5,580 bases of DNA, taken from Clostridia bacterium. Its GTDB lineage: Bacteria; Bacillota_A; Clostridia; Oscillospirales; CAG-272. Position 1 is the stretch's first letter; every line of letters begins with the position of its first letter. Under the pieces are notes generated by a model. That model searched no databases. It had not been told where the DNA came from and worked only from the letters and a program-made list of their open reading frames with translations. The stretch spans positions 1-5,580 of the forward strand of contig JAGBSQ010000055.1 of NCBI GenBank assembly GCA_017631775.1. Reading direction: 5' to 3'. This document shows, piece after piece, positions 1-5,365 of the stretch. The translations under genes and the position numbers were made by a program.

Positions 1-135
1 AAACACAAGCGAGGTTACAAGCTTTAAGTGCCGCGCAAGTCCGCCGCCGTTCGTTGTGGGCGCAAAGATGTCCACCACCGTAATGAGGAGCGCGGTGGCA
101 AAAATAGAGAGCAGATAAGCCTTGATATCTTCCAT
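1..135 (-). CDS. spoIIIAF: Stage III sporulation protein AF, N-terminal part (runs off left edge)
   Basis: Reading leftward from the ATG at 135-133, the frame stays open for 45 codons to the window edge, so only the N-terminus is visible. It begins MEDIKAYLLSIF and contains one hydrophobic segment (about residues 7-24, followed by DIFAPT). A basic, amphipathic stretch (LARHLKLVTSLVF) follows, and a second membrane segment would be expected to start there. This pattern, a membrane anchor, a short loop with Pro, then K/R-hydrophobic-VxSL, fits SpoIIIAF, as does the position directly after spoIIIAE. In the family, AF has two N-terminal membrane segments and a soluble domain with a ring-building fold, and acts in the SpoIIIA-SpoIIQ channel. 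The start lies 3 bases past the spoIIIAE stop. No Shine-Dalgarno is visible in the end of spoIIIAE, so translation probably depends on coupling. Identity is inferred from both the short sequence and synteny. Confidence 0.85.
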   Translation of the reverse strand, partial: MEDIKAYLLSIFATALLITVVDIFAPTTNGGGLARHLKLVTSLVF

Positions 136-138
136 AAT

Positions 139-1275
139 TCAAGCGAGCGCCGTGGCGCAATGGGTCAAGAGCGTAAAGGTGAGAAAGAGAACCGAGGAGC
201 AAATGGCAACCGCCGCAATGAGGTATCCGTTAATGGATGCAAACTCGTCAAGTAAGCGTTTTTCTCCATCGCACCCCAATATCTCGGCAAAAAAGGCGCA
301 TATTTGCCACGCGGTGCGCGCCAAAAGAAGCTCTATGAGTGTGGGGAGCATTAAAAGAAGCAACAAAAGAACTCCGCAAATGCCAACCGAGGTGCGCATA
401 TAGCCAACACTCGCGCTAACCGAGCGCAAAAGCTCGGCTACAGAGCCACCCACCACGGGAATGAGGCTTCCTGCCGCAAATTTCGCGCTTCGCATGGCAA
501 GTGTGTCCTGACTTGCCCCAAGAACGGTCTGCGCCGAAAGCATTGCCAAAAGCAGCATCATAAAAAAGGAAAGCATTAGGGTGTAGTTCTTTTTCAGGCT
601 TGTCAATGCACTTCCCAAACGTGGCCCACCCTCGCACGCGGCAATGAGAGAGAGCGCCAAGCAAATGCCGCAAAATGGAACAATACTCCCACCCACAACC
701 TCTTCAAGAAGGGTCATAAACACCGAAAGTCCTGCCGAGGTAGCAACCGCGGCGGCGGCGTTTCCACCCATCACATAAAGGCTTCCCATCAAGGGGAGAG
801 AGGCCGAGGCAAAGGCATTGAGCGTTTCAAAATAAGCAACCACGCCCTCAATTGTGCCAAATCCTGCGGCAAAAAGGCTGATTGTGATGATGAGCGTAAT
901 CATAAAAGAGAAAGCGCGGGCAATTTCAGGCTTTTTGAGCGAGGCGCAAAAGGTGCGACAAATCGAGGATAAAATCAACACTCCAATTACCGAGCAAAGC
1001 AGCTTTAGGCAGTCTCCCAACCGCAGACCTACCAAGGAAAACACCGTCCCTAAAAGATAAGAAAAGCTGCTCATTTCGCCAACCGCACCGCCAAGCTCTT
1101 CGGTGTTGTTTGAAAGTGCGCCTTCGGGCAGGCGCTCCAAAAGGGATGGGGGCAGGCTTTCAAGCAGATCTTGATACACGTCTGGGATGGTTTTGCCATC
1201 ATCGGCAGACACCAAAACCGAAAAAAAGGAGAGGCAAAAGCAAGCAGAGAGCAAAAACAAAAAACAACGCTTCAT
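139..1275 (-). CDS. spoIIIAE: Stage III sporulation protein AE (polytopic membrane protein)
   Basis: 378 residues, close to the roughly 400 of the Bacillus protein. Residues 1-23 are a clear signal peptide (MKRCFLFLL..., with VSA before the mature start ADDGKTIPD). An acidic, Leu-rich extracytoplasmic stretch follows (about 25-70). Hydrophobic segments then lie near 84-106, 121-140, 170-190 (Ala/Gly-rich), 197-214, 232-250, 296-317 and 350-372. The family-typical segment SAKFAAGSLIPVVGGSVAEL spans about 263-282. The frame extends upstream to an ATG at 1344. I chose the ATG at 1275 because it has a good ribosome binding site (GGGAGG at 1285-1290, 9-base spacer), puts the signal peptide at the N-terminus, and overlaps nothing. 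SpoIIIAE is an essential membrane component of the mother-cell side of the channel that supports late forespore (sigma-G) gene expression. The stop is 3 bases before spoIIIAF. Identification is strong from sequence and order; the exact topology is my reading. Confidence 0.95.
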   Translation of the reverse strand: MKRCFLFLLSACFCLSFFSVLVSADDGKTIPDVYQDLLESLPPSLLERLPEGALSNNTEELGGAVGEMSSFSYLLGTVFSLVGLRLGDCLKLLCSVIGVLILSSICRTFCASLKKPEIARAFSFMITLIITISLFAAGFGTIEGVVAYFETLNAFASASLPLMGSLYVMGGNAAAAVATSAGLSVFMTLLEEVVGGSIVPFCGICLALSLIAACEGGPRLGSALTSLKKNYTLMLSFFMMLLLAMLSAQTVLGASQDTLAMRSAKFAAGSLIPVVGGSVAELLRSVSASVGYMRTSVGICGVLLLLLLMLPTLIELLLARTAWQICAFFAEILGCDGEKRLLDEFASINGYLIAAVAICSSVLFLTFTLLTHCATALA

Positions 1276-1280
1276 CACTC

Positions 1281-1673
1281 TCAGCCTCCCATTTCCAAAA
1301 GCTTTTCGGCAGTGGCAAAAATTTCTTCTATTAGGGGAATGCATAAAAGGAGCAACTCCAATTTACCTACGGTTTCTATGTGCGAGGCAAGCGTTCCTTC
1401 GCCGCTATCGCGGCAGATATCCGATGAAATTCCCGTTAAAATCACAATTCCAAGCCCTTTGAAGAGGATTTCTATGTATTTAGATGCGCTCGCATTTTTT
1501 TCGAACGTTGCAACCAATGAGAGAAGCGGTTTGGCATTTGCAATCAAAACCGTGCCACACAAAACCACGGCTCCAATGCGAACAAGCGGCAAAAAGTCAG
1601 ATTTCCATTGTTTGATCACCGTGGAGCTTACCAAGATCAAAAGGCCCACCATGCAAAGCTTTAAAATTGTCAT
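1281..1673 (-). CDS. spoIIIAD: Stage III sporulation protein AD
   Basis: 130 residues, against about 133 in Bacillus. It starts MTILKLCMVG. Hydrophobic segments lie near 3-20, 32-52 and 105-120. The C-terminal half carries the strongly conserved block of the family, GISSDICRDSGEGTLASHIE (about 81-100), followed by TVGKLELLLL. This block (C-x-D-x-G-E-x-x-x-A-S-x-x-E...GK) is what identifies it. The frame is also open to an ATG at 1697, but that would overlap spoIIIAC; the ATG at 1673 is one base after the spoIIIAC stop (TAA-T-ATG) and gives the usual N-terminus. The ribosome binding site is weak (TTGGA inside the end of spoIIIAC), so coupling to spoIIIAC translation is likely. AD is a small polytopic membrane partner of AC in the SpoIIIA complex, and both are required for sporulation. 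No anomalies are seen. Confidence 0.95.
   Translation of the reverse strand: MTILKLCMVGLLILVSSTVIKQWKSDFLPLVRIGAVVLCGTVLIANAKPLLSLVATFEKNASASKYIEILFKGLGIVILTGISSDICRDSGEGTLASHIETVGKLELLLLCIPLIEEIFATAEKLLEMGG
1285..1290 (-). promoter_or_regulatory. Ribosome binding site of spoIIIAE
   Basis: GGGAGG on the minus strand, 9 bases before the ATG at 1275 and lying in the last codons of spoIIIAD. It decides the start of spoIIIAE against the longer open frame that begins at 1344. Confidence 0.75.
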
Positions 1674-1674
1674 A

Positions 1675-1869
1675 TTACATTCCAAAGGCCGAAACAATCA
1701 TGTCAAAAAGCTCTCTGATTTGCGAAATCAAGAGCATAAGAGTGGCAACAATGCCTGCAACGGTTACAAGCATGGCTTGTTCGTCACGTCCGCTCTTGCT
1801 CAAAATCTGTGAGGCGACCGATACCAGCATACCAACGCCCGCAATTTTTACAATTAAGGAAATATCCAT
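1675..1869 (-). CDS. spoIIIAC: Stage III sporulation protein AC
   Basis: 64 residues, matching the family's small size (68 in Bacillus). There are two transmembrane helices, about residues 4-23 (containing the family-typical IAGVGMLV) and 33-50, separated by a short polar loop (LSKSGRDEQ). The C-terminal tail is amphipathic (ELFDMIVSAFGM). The start is supported by GGAG at 1877-1880 with a 7-base spacer. It is 24 bases downstream of spoIIIAB and 1 base upstream of spoIIIAD. AC is a bitopic or hairpin membrane subunit of the SpoIIIA channel and is related in sequence style to AD. The call rests on the size, the IAGVG motif and the gene order, which together leave little doubt. Confidence 0.95.
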   Translation of the reverse strand: MDISLIVKIAGVGMLVSVASQILSKSGRDEQAMLVTVAGIVATLMLLISQIRELFDMIVSAFGM

Positions 1870-1893
1870 CTTATTTCTCCGTATCCTTTTAGT

Positions 1894-2364
1894 TTACCAA
1901 AGCAAAATTGCCGTGGCAAGCGCAATACAAATGCAAAGCGTTGCGCAAAGACGGGTGCGAAGGGGAAGAGCCGCGGCAATCTTTTCCCGTTGCGAACGCA
2001 ACGAAGAAATAAAGTAGTCGCATCTTTTCAGTTGTTCCTCGCGGTATCCCGAGCCGATCTCGCGCACAAATCCTTCAACAAGGCGCTTTCCGTCACCGTC
2101 AAGATAAATGCCCGAGGCATCAAGGATGGCAGGCAGATCTGCGGCGTTTGAAGGAGACATACAAGCCTCAAACAGTGCGCGGTCACCACCCGAAAGAATG
2201 TCATCTATGGGCATCAAATAGCAATCAATTTGCCCCCTGATGTAAAGAATCAGATCGATCCAACCATCCACAACACTCAAGCGCTTTTTTTCGTATTGAA
2301 CCGAAACAAAAGCGGCAAAAATGCCAACCGAAAGAATGAGCAAGGCTCCCAAGCATTTCAGCAT
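1894..2364 (-). CDS. spoIIIAB: Stage III sporulation protein AB (GspF-like membrane protein)
   Basis: 156 residues; the Bacillus protein is 171. There is an N-terminal membrane segment (about 1-20, starting MLKCLGALLILSVG) and a C-terminal one (about 136-155). Between them is a helical cytoplasmic-type domain with the family motif region GSGYREEQLKRC (about 104-115). The AB family resembles the GspF/PilC inner-membrane platform protein of type II secretion and type IV pili, and is thought to be the membrane partner of the SpoIIIAA ATPase. The start has a strong Shine-Dalgarno (AAAGGAG, 2371-2377, 7-base spacer). It begins 16 bases after spoIIIAA, with which it is presumably cotranslated. No frameshift or missing part is seen; the shorter length falls in the middle domain. 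Confidence 0.94.
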   Translation of the reverse strand: MLKCLGALLILSVGIFAAFVSVQYEKKRLSVVDGWIDLILYIRGQIDCYLMPIDDILSGGDRALFEACMSPSNAADLPAILDASGIYLDGDGKRLVEGFVREIGSGYREEQLKRCDYFISSLRSQREKIAAALPLRTRLCATLCICIALATAILLW

Positions 2365-2380
2365 TTTCCATCTCCTTTGC

Positions 2381-3280
2381 TCAAAGTTCTTGTCGGCTTG
2401 TCACGCTGTAGTCAAAGCCGCCTGCCGCTCGGCGTGTTAGTCCAATGTAACTGCCAAACACGCGTGCACGGTGCAAAAGTGCGATTGCAGGGCGCTCCAA
2501 AAGCTCCTCTACCGAACAAGCGTGCGCGGAGGCGATGAGAGGAACTCCACAGTTTGCCGCCCCAAGCGTTGCGCGCGCATCGGCCATACTGCCAATTTCA
2601 TCGCAAATGATAACCTCTGCGCCAAGGGTTCGCACGGCAATTTCAATGCCGATATCCCTCGGGTACCCGCTCATTACGGCAAGGTGGAGCGAGGGGTCTT
2701 CAAGTCCTACGTTTATTTCGCCGCGCGTGTCTACAATGACGGTGTGCAAGCCGTAACCCTCCGAGGAAACGTCCTTTGCAAGGGCGCGCAAAAGGGTGGT
2801 CTTGCCAACGCCGGGAGGGGCATAGATCAGCATTCCGTGCCGTGAGGTATCCTTTGCAAATCTTTGCAGCAGAGGTGATGTATCAACCGTCACCGCGTGC
2901 GGAATGCGGATGATCAAGCCGGTTATACCATGCACACCAATGATTTTTCCGTTCTCGCAAGCCGCGCTTCCGCAAATACCAACGCGAATGCCGCCTGTGA
3001 GAGGAATATATCCCTTTCTAATCGTTTCTTCAAATGCATAAAGAGAACCGCCGCACATGCGACCAAAAATTTCTTGCATTTCGTGTTCCGTTACAACGGT
3101 GGGACATTTGAATTTTCTCTGCCTTGAGGTAACGCCAATCTTGCGGTTGGCGTGCAAGCGGATCTCCTCAATCGGGCTTGCGCCAAGGCGCAAAACGGCA
3201 TCGCAAAAATGCGCAGGTAGGCATTCCTTTAACACGTCGGGCAAGCAATACGGCTTGTATGCAATTTGAATGTTTTGCAT
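2381..3280 (-). CDS. spoIIIAA: Stage III sporulation protein AA (secretion-type ATPase)
   Basis: 299 residues, near the family length (307 in Bacillus). The N-terminal domain (about 1-145) contains the conserved blocks IEEIRLHANRKIGV and YIPLTGGIRVGICGSA. The C-terminal RecA-like ATPase core has a Walker A at 154-161 (APPGVGKT, with Ala instead of Gly at the first position, allowed by the A/GxxxxGKT/S consensus). It also has an acidic VDTRGEI box (183-189), a Walker B VIICDEIG with D227 and E228, and an ASAHA histidine box (250-254). These are hallmarks of GspE/VirB11-like secretion ATPases. In the family it powers the SpoIIIA channel from the mother-cell cytoplasm. It is the first gene of the operon, with a purine-rich Shine-Dalgarno (AAGGGGGAG) 3 bases from the ATG at 3280. 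All nucleotide-binding residues are present, so it should be active. Confidence 0.97.
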   Translation of the reverse strand: MQNIQIAYKPYCLPDVLKECLPAHFCDAVLRLGASPIEEIRLHANRKIGVTSRQRKFKCPTVVTEHEMQEIFGRMCGGSLYAFEETIRKGYIPLTGGIRVGICGSAACENGKIIGVHGITGLIIRIPHAVTVDTSPLLQRFAKDTSRHGMLIYAPPGVGKTTLLRALAKDVSSEGYGLHTVIVDTRGEINVGLEDPSLHLAVMSGYPRDIGIEIAVRTLGAEVIICDEIGSMADARATLGAANCGVPLIASAHACSVEELLERPAIALLHRARVFGSYIGLTRRAAGGFDYSVTSRQEL

Positions 3281-3303
3281 GATCTCCCCCTTGTTTTTAA
3301 TTT

Positions 3304-3332
3304 AGCATATGACAAGGCCCTCAAAAATAGAA
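3304..3332 (-). promoter_or_regulatory. Candidate sigma-E-like promoter of the spoIIIA operon
   Basis: On the minus strand, TTCTATT (3332-3326) and CATATGCT (3311-3304) are 14 bases apart. They are partial matches to the sigma-E elements kmATATT and CATACAnT (about 5 of 7 each). The position, about 24-30 bases before the spoIIIAA start codon, suits a short leader. In Bacillus the spoIIIA operon is transcribed by sigma-E in the mother cell, so a sigma-E promoter is expected here. The match is weak, and I see no convincing sigma-A alternative. Confidence 0.4.
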
Positions 3333-3357
3333 CATTTGGCCGCTTTTTGCATACAAT
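3330..3357 (+). promoter_or_regulatory. Candidate sigma-E promoter of the divergent ATPase gene
   Basis: CATACAAT (3350-3357) matches the sigma-E -10 consensus CATACAnT at every specified position. Thirteen bases upstream, GAACATT (3330-3336) matches kmATATT at 6 of 7 positions. The spacer is one base shorter than the usual 14-15. A start point near 3364 would leave a leader of about 23 bases containing the purine-rich ribosome binding site GGAGGGGGAG (3371-3380). A sigma-A reading (TACAAT with AGAACA, 17-base spacer) is possible but has a poor -35. Confidence 0.5.
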
Positions 3358-3386
3358 AATAGCAAATATGGGAGGGGGAGAGAGAT

Positions 3387-4469
3387 ATGAACATTCAAAA
3401 CACCCAAAAAAACGCCTATTTTGCCGCATCGAACAGCACAAAAGGATTTGTCAGCTATTATGAAGAGATCTTTCGCGCGTCGCGCATCGGTCACGTTTTT
3501 GCCATTAAGGGAGGCCCCGGAACTGGCAAAAGCCGCTTTTTGCAGGAGGTCTCAAGCTATGCCGCACAGCGCTCCTGGAGTGCCGAATACATCTATTGCT
3601 CATCTGATCCAAGTTCTTTGGATGCGGTCATCTTAACGCCCAAAAGCGGTGAGAGTATCGCCTTGCTCGATGCTACCGCGCCGCACGTTTGGGAGCCGAT
3701 TTTGCCGGGCGTGCGAGAGGACATTATCAACCTTGGTGACTTTTGGAAGTCTGAAATTTTGTCGGCACACAGCACAGAAGTTGAACAGCTTGGCAAAGAG
3801 AAGGGGGAAGCCTACCGCCGTGCTTACCGCTACTTGAGCGGATTTGGAGAGATGCGCACCAATCGCGATCTGCTCGTTTCTCCTTACGTTCACCGCCAAA
3901 AAATTGCCGCGCTTGCCCAAAAGCTCTTGCGCGAGCTTGAAGATGGAAAAGAATATACGGCAGAGCCTGCATTGGTGCATTCGATTGGCATGAGGGGAGA
4001 GGTTGGGTTCGATACCTATTTTCGCCAAGCGAGGGAGGTCTATACCGTTCTCGACTGTCACGGCGCGGCGCAGTATTTTATGATGGAGCTTGGCAAGCTC
4101 GCTATCCAAAAGCGCCAAGCCGTTCGCATATCGCACGACCCCGTCGAGGCGGATAAAATAGACGGACTTTTCTTTTTGCAAAGCGGTATGGCATTTGTTG
4201 TTTGCCCCGAGGAGGAGTGTAACTATCCTCACAAATCCATTTGCATGCGCCGCTTTGTCGATACCGCAAGCATGAAGCAGATTCGACGTGAGCTTCGCGC
4301 GATCGACCGCATCAGCCGTGCGCTAAAGGGGGAGGCTATCGACGCGCTCCAAAAGGTGCGCGAGGTTCACTTCCGTCTTGAGGACATATACTCCTCGGCT
4401 ATGGATTTTTCGGCAAAAGAAGCTTTTACAAAAGCATTTTGCCAAAGGCTGTTTGACAAAACAGAATAA
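3387..4469 (+). CDS. Uncharacterised P-loop ATPase, two-lobed, divergent from spoIIIA
   Basis: 360 residues. I recognise it as a member of an uncharacterised Firmicutes ATPase family (PRK06851-like, from memory) with no established function. The first lobe has FAASNSTKGFVSYY (12-25), a full Walker A GGPGTGKS (42-49), CSSDPSSLDAVI (71-82), a Walker B-like strand IALLDATAPH (91-100, D95), and INLGDFW (114-120). The second lobe (about 200-360) repeats this layout: EVYTVLDCHGAAQYFMMEL (217-235) aligns with the P-loop region and EADKIDGLFF (254-263) with SDPSSLDAVI, but the GKS nucleotide-binding residues are gone. The C-terminus is helical and charged, ending in a YSSAMDF region typical of the family. 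There is no signal peptide or membrane segment, so it is cytoplasmic. The start is supported by GGAG at 3377-3380, 6 bases before the ATG. It is transcribed alone, from a sigma-E-like promoter to the terminator after it. A mother-cell sporulation role is inferred only from context. Confidence 0.88.
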   Translation: MNIQNTQKNAYFAASNSTKGFVSYYEEIFRASRIGHVFAIKGGPGTGKSRFLQEVSSYAAQRSWSAEYIYCSSDPSSLDAVILTPKSGESIALLDATAPHVWEPILPGVREDIINLGDFWKSEILSAHSTEVEQLGKEKGEAYRRAYRYLSGFGEMRTNRDLLVSPYVHRQKIAALAQKLLRELEDGKEYTAEPALVHSIGMRGEVGFDTYFRQAREVYTVLDCHGAAQYFMMELGKLAIQKRQAVRISHDPVEADKIDGLFFLQSGMAFVVCPEEECNYPHKSICMRRFVDTASMKQIRRELRAIDRISRALKGEAIDALQKVREVHFRLEDIYSSAMDFSAKEAFTKAFCQRLFDKTE

Positions 4470-4479
4470 TTTTTTTGCA

Positions 4480-4523
4480 AAAGAGGGCGAAACCGCGTCG
4501 CCCTCTTTACTTTTTATTCTTTT
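4480..4523 (+). terminator. Rho-independent terminator after the ATPase gene
   Basis: A perfect 11-bp stem (4480-4490 AAAGAGGGCGA with 4498-4508 TCGCCCTCTTT) closes a 7-base loop (AACCGCG). It is followed by a T-rich tract up to 4523 (ACTTTTTATTCTTTT). It lies 10 bases after the ATPase stop and should separate that gene from the acetyltransferase unit. There are no genes on the minus strand to its right that it would serve. Confidence 0.9.
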
Positions 4524-4534
4524 CGTGCTATAAT
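4506..4534 (+). promoter_or_regulatory. Sigma-A promoter with extended -10 for the acetyltransferase unit
   Basis: TGCTATAAT (4526-4534) is a perfect extended -10 element (TGnTATAAT). Exactly 17 bases upstream of TATAAT is TTTACT (4506-4511), a 4-of-6 match to TTGACA. Transcription would start near 4541, leaving a leader of about 24 bases. The -35 overlaps the last bases of the terminator stem. Confidence 0.8.
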
Positions 4535-4564
4535 ACAAGGGAAGTAACTGAACGGAGATGAAAT

Positions 4565-5335
4565 ATGAATACAAATCTCTATCTTGCGCGCATCGGTATG
4601 CGCCCCGAAGACGTATCGCACACATTCGAGTTTTTAAAAGCGCTGCAGCAAAACCATATCTGCACGGTTCCGTATGAAAATTTGGATATTTTGAACGGAG
4701 TTCCGATTGATCTTTCCAAAGAGGCACTTTTTGAAAAAATTGTTACCAACCGCCGCGGCGGATATTGCTTTGAGTTGAACGGTGCCATCGCCCACCTGCT
4801 CGAGGAGCTTGGCTTTGCCACCAAGTGCTATTTTGCACGTTTTCTCAAAGGAGAAAGTGAAATCCCCGTGCGCCGTCACCGCGTGGTTGTAACCGAATGT
4901 CAGGGCAAGCGCTACGTCATCGAGGTCGGCATCGGCATCGAAGCACCGCGTGATCCGCTTCTTTTAGAAGAGGGAGTTGAGCAATCCTGCAGCAACGGCA
5001 CCTTCAAATTCTCGCGCGAGCAATTCCTTGGTTGGGTTTTGCAAGAAAAGGTTTGCGGTGAATGGAAGCCTTATTATTCCTTTACCGAAGAGGAGCAGCT
5101 CGACATCGATTTTATTCAGCCTTCGTTCTATTGCGAAAAGCATTCCGCTTCTCCCTTTAACAAGGCGCCCATGGTGGCCATCAAAACACCCGGCGGCCGT
5201 CGCGCCATCAATGACCGCGAATACAAGGCTTTTGAGGGCGGAGAGCTTGTTCACATTGAAGAAAACATTACCGATGCGCGCTTGTACGAAATTTTAAAGG
5301 AAACTTTCGGCATCGTTTGGACTTATCAAAAATAA
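4565..5335 (+). CDS. nat: Arylamine N-acetyltransferase family protein with Cys-His-Glu triad
   Basis: 256 residues, a normal length for bacterial NATs, which transfer an acyl group from CoA to arylamines, hydrazines or related amines via a cysteine thioester in the cytoplasm. The diagnostic motifs are present in order: NLYLARIG near the N-terminus, TVPYENLDILNG (34-45), RRGGYCFELN (63-72) with catalytic Cys68, RRHRVVV with His105, then YVIEVGIG (117-124), GxFKFSREQF-like middle sequence, and GRRAINDREYK near the C-terminus. The canonical third residue is the Asp of a (V)DVGFG motif; here it is Glu120. Such a Cys-His-Glu triad has been reported as active in a Bacillus cereus NAT, so the enzyme need not be dead. 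GGAG at 4554-4557 sits 7 bases before the ATG. An extended -10 promoter lies just upstream, and a radical SAM gene follows after 30 bases, probably in the same operon. The natural substrate cannot be told from sequence. Confidence 0.93.
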   Translation: MNTNLYLARIGMRPEDVSHTFEFLKALQQNHICTVPYENLDILNGVPIDLSKEALFEKIVTNRRGGYCFELNGAIAHLLEELGFATKCYFARFLKGESEIPVRRHRVVVTECQGKRYVIEVGIGIEAPRDPLLLEEGVEQSCSNGTFKFSREQFLGWVLQEKVCGEWKPYYSFTEEEQLDIDFIQPSFYCEKHSASPFNKAPMVAIKTPGGRRAINDREYKAFEGGELVHIEENITDARLYEILKETFGIVWTYQK

Positions 5336-5365
5336 AAGCAAAGAAAATGGAAAGGAGGGGAGCGC

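Noticed and set aside
1276..1344. Longer start of spoIIIAE at 1344
   Set aside because: It would overlap spoIIIAD by over 60 bases and bury the signal peptide behind 23 polar residues. The start at 1275 has its own ribosome binding site.
1674..1697. Longer start of spoIIIAD at 1697
   Set aside because: It would overlap spoIIIAC and add eight residues (MFRPLECN) not typical of the family. The ATG at 1673 follows the spoIIIAC stop directly.
1171..1812. A 213-codon open frame on the plus strand antisense to spoIIIAE, spoIIIAD and spoIIIAC
   Set aside because: It crosses three well-identified genes, shows no recognisable domain, and its composition (Lys, Ser and Thr runs) is what the reverse strand of hydrophobic membrane-protein codons gives.
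2230..2538. Plus-strand open frame of 102 codons across the spoIIIAB-spoIIIAA junction
   Set aside because: It overlaps the ends of two certain genes, has no recognisable features, and is best explained as a shadow frame.
2381..3280. SpoIIIAA Walker A starting with Ala (APPGVGKT) as a possible inactive ATPase
   Set aside because: Ala is an accepted residue at that position, and the GKT, the Walker B D-E pair and the acidic and histidine boxes are all present.
3633..4232. A 199-codon open frame on the minus strand opposite the ATPase gene
   Set aside because: The plus-strand gene has the Walker motifs, a ribosome binding site, a promoter and a terminator. The antisense frame has no family features or ribosome binding site that I can see.
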